Source: JAYPUG01 sp038117265
Lineage (GTDB): Bacteria; Pseudomonadota; Alphaproteobacteria; UBA6615
Reading direction: 5' to 3'
Assembly (NCBI GenBank): GCA_038117265.1
Contig: JAYOFO010000079.1
Location: 1-10,758 of the forward strand
DNA length: 10,758 nt
Part shown: in pieces, positions 6,321 through 10,758 of the stretch
Layout: each line of letters opens with the position of its first letter
Numbering within the stretch: the stretch's first letter is position 1
The notes under the pieces: generated by a model
Seen by the model: the letters and a program-made list of their open reading frames with translations, nothing else
What the model was told of the DNA's origin: nothing
The model's database searches: none
Program-made: the position numbers and the translations under genes

Positions 6321-7410
6321 CTTCATCCGCGCCCGAATCATCGGGTCCATTTGTGGCAACCGTGTGGCTGGAAAGCAGATCGCCCTGCGCGCCGGCCGGC
6401 ATGGTCAGGCCGAGATGGCCATAGGCGACCGCGGTGAGCATGCGCCCGCGCGGCGTGCGCTGGATGAAGCCCTGCTGGATCAGGAACGGCTCGACGACAT
6501 CCTCGAGCGTGTCGCGTTCTTCCGACAACGCGGCCGCCAGCGTATCGATCCCGACAGGGCCGCCCAGATGCATCTCGGCGATATGGCGCAGGTAGCGACG
6601 GTCCATGGAATCCAGCCCGCGATCGTCGACGTCGAGCCGCGACAGGGCCCGGTCGGCGATGACGCGGTCGACGGTCGCGCTGCCCTCGACCAGCGCGAAA
6701 TCGCGCACCCGCCGCAGCAGCCGGCCGGCGATGCGCGGCGTGCCGCGCGCGCGGCGCGCGATCTCGCGGGCGCCGTCGTCGCTCATGTCGAAGGCCAGCA
6801 GGCCCGCGCCGCGGCGCACGATCGTGGCGAGATCATCGGGCTCGTAGAATTCGAGGCGCAGGCTGATCCCGAACCGCTCGCGCAGCGGCGTGGTCAGCAG
6901 CCCCAGCCGCGTCGTCGCGCCGACCAGGGTGAAGGGCGGCAACTCGATGCGCACCGAGCGCGCGGCCGGCCCCTCGCCGATGATCAGGTCGAGCTCGCCA
7001 TCCTCCATCGCCGGATAGAGGACCTCCTCGACGGCCGGGTTGAGGCGGTGGATCTCGTCGACGAACAGCACGTCGCGCGGCTGCAGGTTGGTCAGGATAG
7101 CGGCGAGATCGCCCGACTTGGTGATGACCGGGCCCGACGTCGCCCGGAATCCCACCCCCAGCTCCTGCGCCACGATACGTGCCAGGGTCGTCTTGCCGAG
7201 ACCGGGCGGCCCGTGGAACAGCACATGGTCGATCGCCTCGCCGCGCTGGCGCGCGGCGGCGATGAACACGGCCAGGTTCTCGCGCACCGTCCGCTGGCCG
7301 ATGAAGGCATCGAGGGCCTGCGGGCGCAGCGCCACGTCGACCCGGTCGTCGCCATGGTCGGCGGGATCTACGATCCGCTCGCCCGTGTCCGGCGCGCCCG
7401 CGTCGCTCAC
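6307..7410 (-). CDS. ruvB: Holliday junction branch-migration helicase RuvB
   Basis: A 367-residue AAA+ motor that, loaded by RuvA, drives branch migration of Holliday junctions. Visible are Walker A GPPGLGKTT (67-75), Walker B VLFVDEIH (D118, E119), sensor 1 GATTR (164-168), LRERFG with the arginine finger (176-181), and sensor 2 GTPRIAGRLLRRVRD (223-237), where Gly replaces the usual Asn. The winged-helix end has FIQRTPRGRMLTAVAYGHLGL. The start is GTG at 7410, overlapping the ruvA stop as GTGA. At 367 residues it is longer than the 336 of E. coli: there are about 20 extra residues at the N-terminus and a Gly/Asp-rich acidic tail of about 32 residues after HLGL. The tail DNA also encodes the start of ybgC, which could explain why it is kept. 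Confidence 0.98.
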   Translation of the reverse strand: MSDAGAPDTGERIVDPADHGDDRVDVALRPQALDAFIGQRTVRENLAVFIAAARQRGEAIDHVLFHGPPGLGKTTLARIVAQELGVGFRATSGPVITKSGDLAAILTNLQPRDVLFVDEIHRLNPAVEEVLYPAMEDGELDLIIGEGPAARSVRIELPPFTLVGATTRLGLLTTPLRERFGISLRLEFYEPDDLATIVRRGAGLLAFDMSDDGAREIARRARGTPRIAGRLLRRVRDFALVEGSATVDRVIADRALSRLDVDDRGLDSMDRRYLRHIAEMHLGGPVGIDTLAAALSEERDTLEDVVEPFLIQQGFIQRTPRGRMLTAVAYGHLGLTMPAGAQGDLLSSHTVATNGPDDSGADEDGAR

Positions 7411-8042
7411 TGGCTCAACTCCTTGAGCGCGGCCGGGATCAGCGCATCGAGCCCGACGCCCTCACCCTGCGCCTGCAGCGCACGGTTCACCGCCCCGAAG
7501 GCCTCGGCGCGGCCGTAGCCCAGATTGACGAGGGCCGAAACGGCGTCGGCGGTGATGCCGCTCCCGTCCGCCGCACCGTCCGCCGAGGCCGACGCCGCGG
7601 CGGCGGATACCGGCCGGCCGGGTGCGAACGTGCCGCCCAGACCGACGATCCGGTCCTTCAGCTCGGTGACCAGCCGCGCGGCCAGGCGCGGCCCGACCCC
7701 GTCCGCGCAGGTCAGCAGGGATTTGTCCTGGGCCAGGATCGCGGTGGTCAGGTCGTCGACCGACAGCGCACCGAGGATCGCCAGCCCCACCTTGGCGCCG
7801 ACCCCCTGCACCGTGGTCAGCATCCGGAAGGCCTCGCGTTCGTTCGCAGTCGCGAACCCGTAGAGATGGATGTGGTCCTCGCGGACATGGGTCTCGACAT
7901 GCAGCGCCAGCGGCTCGCCGACCGCCGGCAGGCCGGCGATCACGCGCGCCGGACAGAACACCAGATAGCCCACGCCATTGACGTCGATGACGATCCAGTC
8001 GGCACCCGCATCCGCGAGCAGCCCCTCGAGCCGGGCGATCAT
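7407..8042 (-). CDS. ruvA: Holliday junction DNA-binding protein RuvA
   Basis: A 211-residue tetrameric protein that clamps the four-way junction and recruits RuvB. The OB-fold domain I (about 1-64) starts with MIARLEGLL. E55 and D56 sit at the same positions as the acidic pin of E. coli RuvA, followed by HIHLYGF. Domain II has two helix-hairpin-helix motifs, VQGVGAKVGLAIL (78-90) and ADGVGPRLAARLVTELKD (113-130). An Ala/Gly/Ser-rich flexible linker follows at about 137-162. The RuvB-binding domain III (about 163-211) shows AVSALVNLGYGRAEA. The ATG overlaps the ruvC stop as ATGA and the stop overlaps the ruvB GTG, so ruvC, ruvA and ruvB are translationally linked. Confidence 0.98.
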   Translation of the reverse strand: MIARLEGLLADAGADWIVIDVNGVGYLVFCPARVIAGLPAVGEPLALHVETHVREDHIHLYGFATANEREAFRMLTTVQGVGAKVGLAILGALSVDDLTTAILAQDKSLLTCADGVGPRLAARLVTELKDRIVGLGGTFAPGRPVSAAAASASADGAADGSGITADAVSALVNLGYGRAEAFGAVNRALQAQGEGVGLDALIPAALKELSQ

Positions 8043-8533
8043 TGCGCCGCCTGGGCCATGGCGGCCGACAGGGATATGTGGTGGGCATGGCAGATGGCGA
8101 TGGCGAGTGCGTCGGCGGCGTCGGGCGATTCGACCGACGCACCCGGCAGCAGCACGCCGATCATGTGCCCGATCTGCCGCTTGTCCGCGTGGCCGTAGCC
8201 CACCACCGACTTCTTGACCGTGTTCGCGGCGTATTCGGCGACGGGGATTCCGGCCATCGCCGGCACCAGCAGGGCGATGCCGCGGGCCTGCCCCAGCTTC
8301 AGCGTCGACTGGCCGTCGCGGTTGACGAAGGTCTCCTCGACGGCGGCGCTGTCGGGGCGGTAGGTGGCGAGCACGTCCTGCAGGCCGTCGTGCAGGCGCT
8401 TCAGGCGCGTGGCGAGGTCTCCGGTGCCCGACCGCACGACGCCGTTCGCGACATGGCGCAACCGATTGCCCTCCGCCTCGACGATGCCCCAGCCGGTGAA
8501 ACGCAGCCCAGGATCGACGCCGAGCAGACGCAT
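8039..8533 (-). CDS. ruvC: Holliday junction resolvase RuvC
   Basis: A 164-residue endonuclease with RNase H fold that cuts Holliday junctions symmetrically, working with RuvAB. The four catalytic acids are D7 (LGVDPGLRFTGWG), E66 (AAVEETFVN), D138 and D141 (SPDAADALAIA), the same numbers as in E. coli. NTVKKSVVGYGHADKRQI (104-121) is the conserved DNA-binding stretch. The ATG is two bases after the yebC stop with only a weak GGAG about 14 bases upstream. The C-terminus is slightly shorter than the E. coli 173 residues, which is common. Confidence 0.98.
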   Translation of the reverse strand: MRLLGVDPGLRFTGWGIVEAEGNRLRHVANGVVRSGTGDLATRLKRLHDGLQDVLATYRPDSAAVEETFVNRDGQSTLKLGQARGIALLVPAMAGIPVAEYAANTVKKSVVGYGHADKRQIGHMIGVLLPGASVESPDAADALAIAICHAHHISLSAAMAQAAQ

Positions 8534-8535
8534 GG

Positions 8536-9282
8536 TCAGCCCGTCATCTCCGCCATGACGGCGTCGCTCACCTCGAAATTTGCGGCGACCCGCTGCACGT
8601 CTTCGCTCTCGTCGAGCGTGTCCATCAGCTTGACCAGGGTGCGCGCGGAATCGGCATCGACGTCGACCGTCGTCTGCGGCTTCCAGGTCAGGTCCGCGGA
8701 TTCCGCCTGTCCGAACCGCTCGTCGAGCGCTTCGACGACCTGGCCGAAATCGTCGGGCGCGCAGGTGATCTCGTGGCTGCTCTCGCTGCTGGTGACGTCG
8801 GCTGCACCGGCCTCCAGCGCCGCCTCGAACATCTCGTCGGCGCTCGCCACGTCGCCCGCATAGACGATCTCGCCGATCCGGTCGAACATGAACGCCACGC
8901 TGTTGGTCTCGCCCAGATTTCCGCCATGCTTGGAGAACGCCGCACGCACCTCCGAGGCGGTGCGGTTGCGGTTGTCGGTCAGCGCCTCGACGATCAGCGC
9001 GACACCGCCCGGGCCGTAGCCCTCGTAGCGAATCTCCTCGAAATTGTCGCCCTCGCCCGCGCCGGTCGCCTTCTCGATGGCGCGCTCGATGCGGTCCTTC
9101 GGCATGTTCTGGCCGCGCGCCGCGGCGATCGCAGTGCGCAGACGCGGGTTCTGCGCCGGGTCCGGCCCGCTACGGGCGGCAACTTCGATCTCGCGCGCGA
9201 GCTTGGCGAACACCTTGGCGCGCTTGGCATCCTGGGCACCCTTCCGGTGCATGATGTTCTTGAATTGGGAATGGCCTGCCAT
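8536..9282 (-). CDS. yebC: YebC/PmpR/TACO1 family protein
   Basis: A 248-residue cytoplasmic protein of the YebC/TACO1 family. Members were long annotated as transcriptional regulators (PmpR, and a repressor upstream of ruvC in E. coli). Recent work describes YebC/TACO1 proteins as ribosome-associated factors that relieve stalling at polyproline. The start MAGHSQFKNIMHRKGAQDAKR is the family signature, and NMPKDRIERAIEKATG, YEGYGPGGVALIVEALTDN and KHGGNLGETNSVAFMFDR are also typical. The ATG at 9282 is chosen from this signature; the open frame extends upstream to 9354 without family similarity. A GGGG lies about 10 bases before it. It directly precedes ruvC, as in many proteobacteria. Which function applies here cannot be read from the sequence. 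Confidence 0.96.
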   Translation of the reverse strand: MAGHSQFKNIMHRKGAQDAKRAKVFAKLAREIEVAARSGPDPAQNPRLRTAIAAARGQNMPKDRIERAIEKATGAGEGDNFEEIRYEGYGPGGVALIVEALTDNRNRTASEVRAAFSKHGGNLGETNSVAFMFDRIGEIVYAGDVASADEMFEAALEAGAADVTSSESSHEITCAPDDFGQVVEALDERFGQAESADLTWKPQTTVDVDADSARTLVKLMDTLDESEDVQRVAANFEVSDAVMAEMTG

Positions 9283-9319
9283 GTCCCGACGACCCCTGAT
9301 TTCTGAGAAAACTGCGCTT

Positions 9320-9354
9320 TCTATATCACACACGGCGCCGTGCGGGCGCCGCAC
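9320..9354 (-). promoter_or_regulatory. Overlapping palindromes and a TATAGA box upstream of yebC
   Basis: The 146-base gap before yebC holds a perfect 12-bp palindrome CACGGCGCCGTG (9331-9342), overlapped by the inverted repeat GTGCGG-GCG-CCGCAC (9340-9354). A minus-strand TATAGA (9320-9325), a possible -10 box, lies five bases downstream of the palindrome. No -35 match is found 17 bases upstream of it. The palindromes may be an operator, or a transcription-end hairpin after the phosphoesterase gene, but no U-run follows. No alphaproteobacterial LexA box (GTTC-N7-GTTC) is seen. Confidence 0.4.
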
Positions 9355-9428
9355 AGCGGTACCACACTATCGGTTTAGCGGATTGTCGCCCGCGTCGAGA
9401 AGCCCCGATTTCCGGTGCGAACGGCCGG

Positions 9429-10271
9429 CTATTCGGCCGCTGCGTCGAACGCCGGCAGGAATTGCGGCCATGCCGGACGCAGCCGCCCGCCGAGGATCAG
9501 CGGCGCGGCGCGAACCGCCAGCCCGGTCGCGTCGTCGGTCTCGACATACACGCCGCTCAGGCTCGCCGGTCCGGTTGCCGGCGCGAGGCGTTCGGACACG
9601 AGCTTGCTGCGGAACTTGGCGATCGCGGTCTGCTTCTGCATCCCGATCACCGAATCATAGTCGCCGCACATGCCCGCGTCCGACTGGTAGGCGGTGCCGC
9701 CGTCGAGGATCTGCGTGTCGGCGGTCGGCACATGGGTGTGGGTGCCCACGACCAGGCTTGCGCGGCCGTCGCACACATGGCCGATGGCCGCCTTCTCCGA
9801 CGTCGCCTCGCCGTGCACATCGATCACCACCGCGTCGACCGTCCGCCCGATCGGATGGGTGTCGAGCACCCGTTCGAGCGCGACGAAGGGATCGTCGAGC
9901 AGCTCCATGAACAGCCGGCACATCACGTTCACGACGAGGACCGAGCGGCCGTCGCGCGCCTTGATCACCGACGCGCCGCGGCCGGGTGTCCCCGCCGAAT
10001 AGTTGAGCGGACGCAGCACCCGCGCATCGCCGTCGATATAGGGAATGATCTCGCGCTGGTCCCAGACATGGTTGCCCGTGGTGATCGCGTCGACGCCCGC
10101 CTCGAACAGCTCGTCGCAGATCTTGCCCGTCAGGCCGAACCCGTGGGCGGCGTTCTCGGCGTTGACGACGACGAAGTCGAGCCCGAGATGGGCACGCAGG
10201 CGCCCAACATTGGCCAGCGCCACGTCGCGCCCCGAACGGCCCACCAGGTCACCGCAGAACAGTATCTTCAT
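9429..10271 (-). CDS. YmdB-type calcineurin-like metallophosphoesterase (TIGR00282 family)
   Basis: A 280-residue cytoplasmic binuclear-metal phosphoesterase. Bacillus subtilis YmdB, the studied member, hydrolyses 2',3'-cyclic AMP and affects biofilm and motility choice. The metal ligands are in family order: D8 (FCGDLVGRSGR), E39-N40 (NAENAAHGFG), N67-H68 (TTGNHVWDQREI), H153 (DVHGEATSEK), and H178 and H180 (VGTHTHVPTAD). DAGMCGDYDSVIGM (198-211) is strongly conserved in the family. The ATG at 10271 has AAGGA six bases upstream, inside the end of the preceding gene, whose stop lies three bases away. Pairing with the 5-formyltetrahydrofolate cyclo-ligase gene is common in alphaproteobacteria. 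The substrate in this organism is unknown. I give no symbol because alphaproteobacterial members are seldom named. Confidence 0.93.
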   Translation of the reverse strand: MKILFCGDLVGRSGRDVALANVGRLRAHLGLDFVVVNAENAAHGFGLTGKICDELFEAGVDAITTGNHVWDQREIIPYIDGDARVLRPLNYSAGTPGRGASVIKARDGRSVLVVNVMCRLFMELLDDPFVALERVLDTHPIGRTVDAVVIDVHGEATSEKAAIGHVCDGRASLVVGTHTHVPTADTQILDGGTAYQSDAGMCGDYDSVIGMQKQTAIAKFRSKLVSERLAPATGPASLSGVYVETDDATGLAVRAAPLILGGRLRPAWPQFLPAFDAAAE

Positions 10272-10274
10272 GTC

Positions 10275-10758
10275 TCATCCTTGCCCGACCACCGGCAATG
10301 CGGCGGATTCGGTCACGATCCAGTCGAGGCGCGCATCGTTCGGCCCGACGGGCAAGTCGTCGCGGACCTGGCCCGAAAACGCAAGGCCGACGGCGAGAAT
10401 ATCCCATTCGCCGCGCAGGGCCGCGATCGTCCGGTCGTAGTAGCCGCCGCCATAGCCGAGGCGGTGGCCGCCGCGATCGAAGGCGAGCAGCGGGACCAGC
10501 AACAGGTCGGGCGCCAGCGGCTCGGCATCCGGGCCGGGAACCGACGTGCCATAGGTCCCGGCGGACACCGGGTCGCCCGGTCGCCAGCGGCGAAACGCCA
10601 GCGGCGCGTCCGGCGCAACCACGTCGGGCAGGCACAGGGCCGCGCCGGCATCGGCGATGCGGCCCAGCAGCGCGCGCGGGTCGATCTCGCTGCCGATCGG
10701 CAGATAGCCCGAGATGGTGCAGCCGGCACCCGCCCAGGCGCGCAACGTGTCGTTGGAC
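10275..10758 (-). CDS. 5-formyltetrahydrofolate cyclo-ligase, C-terminal part (starts beyond right edge)
   Basis: The enzyme (EC 6.3.3.2) uses ATP to convert 5-formyltetrahydrofolate to 5,10-methenyltetrahydrofolate, recovering a stored folate into the one-carbon pool. About 160 codons up to the stop are present. The frame stays open to the window edge (the TTG at 10743-10745 is internal), so the N-terminal part with the first ATP-binding lysines is outside. Diagnostic motifs are the substrate-binding stretch GYLPIGSEIDP, PDLLLVPLLAFDRGGHRLGYGGGYYDR (the ATP-binding signature, centred near 10440-10500) and AVGLAFSGQ. It lies three bases from the phosphoesterase start, so the two are co-transcribed. 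In many alphaproteobacteria 6S RNA and zapA lie just upstream; that part is not in this window. Confidence 0.95.
   Translation of the reverse strand, partial: SNDTLRAWAGAGCTISGYLPIGSEIDPRALLGRIADAGAALCLPDVVAPDAPLAFRRWRPGDPVSAGTYGTSVPGPDAEPLAPDLLLVPLLAFDRGGHRLGYGGGYYDRTIAALRGEWDILAVGLAFSGQVRDDLPVGPNDARLDWIVTESAALPVVGQG
10278..10282 (-). promoter_or_regulatory. Shine-Dalgarno site of the phosphoesterase gene
   Basis: AAGGA on the minus strand lies six bases before the ATG at 10271, inside the last codons of the folate ligase gene. It supports that start and co-translation of the pair. Confidence 0.6.

Noticed and set aside
9283..9428. SOS (LexA) box upstream of yebC-ruvCAB
   Set aside because: I looked for GTTC-N7-GTTC on both strands in this gap and found none; the only nearby GTTC lacks its partner.
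1..10758. A novel defence, mobile or biosynthetic system
   Set aside because: Every open stretch is accounted for by known housekeeping families in a known order. There is no transposase, integrase, repeat array, toxin-antitoxin pair or compositional break that I can see.

Overview
The window is GC-rich chromosomal DNA carrying a tightly packed run of fourteen genes, all on the minus strand and so read from high to low coordinates. The content and order point to an alphaproteobacterium, possibly Rhodospirillales-like, although the order-level guess is only an impression. The signs are ruvC-ruvA-ruvB followed by ybgC-tolQ-tolR-tolA-tolB-pal-cpoB and then tilS, and a TolA whose linker is proline-rich instead of the long alanine-rich helix of enterobacteria. 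I see no mobile element, CRISPR array, tRNA or rRNA, and no stretch above 300 bases without a gene.

In transcription order, the right end (10758 to 9429) holds the 3' part of a 5-formyltetrahydrofolate cyclo-ligase gene and a YmdB-type metallophosphoesterase gene. A 146-base gap with overlapping palindromes follows. Then come yebC (9282 to 8536) and ruvC, ruvA and ruvB (8533 to 6307), which resolve Holliday junctions and overlap or nearly touch. ybgC starts inside the end of ruvB and leads into tolQ, tolR, tolA and tolB (5781 to 2332), the inner-membrane motor and periplasmic parts of the Tol-Pal envelope system.

Pal (2120 to 1605) is separated from tolB by 211 bases. That gap holds a near-consensus sigma70 promoter, a leader with small inverted repeats and a strong Shine-Dalgarno site. 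An intrinsic terminator follows pal. After a further gap come cpoB (1440 to 448) and the 5' part of tilS, which runs off the left edge.

Together the genes serve folate one-carbon salvage, recombination, and envelope constriction at division, with tRNA modification at the end. This is a known, conserved neighbourhood; I found no convincing undescribed system. The points most worth a second look are the transcriptional separation of pal, the control elements around pal, cpoB and yebC, and the polyproline-rich TolA lying in the same run as yebC.
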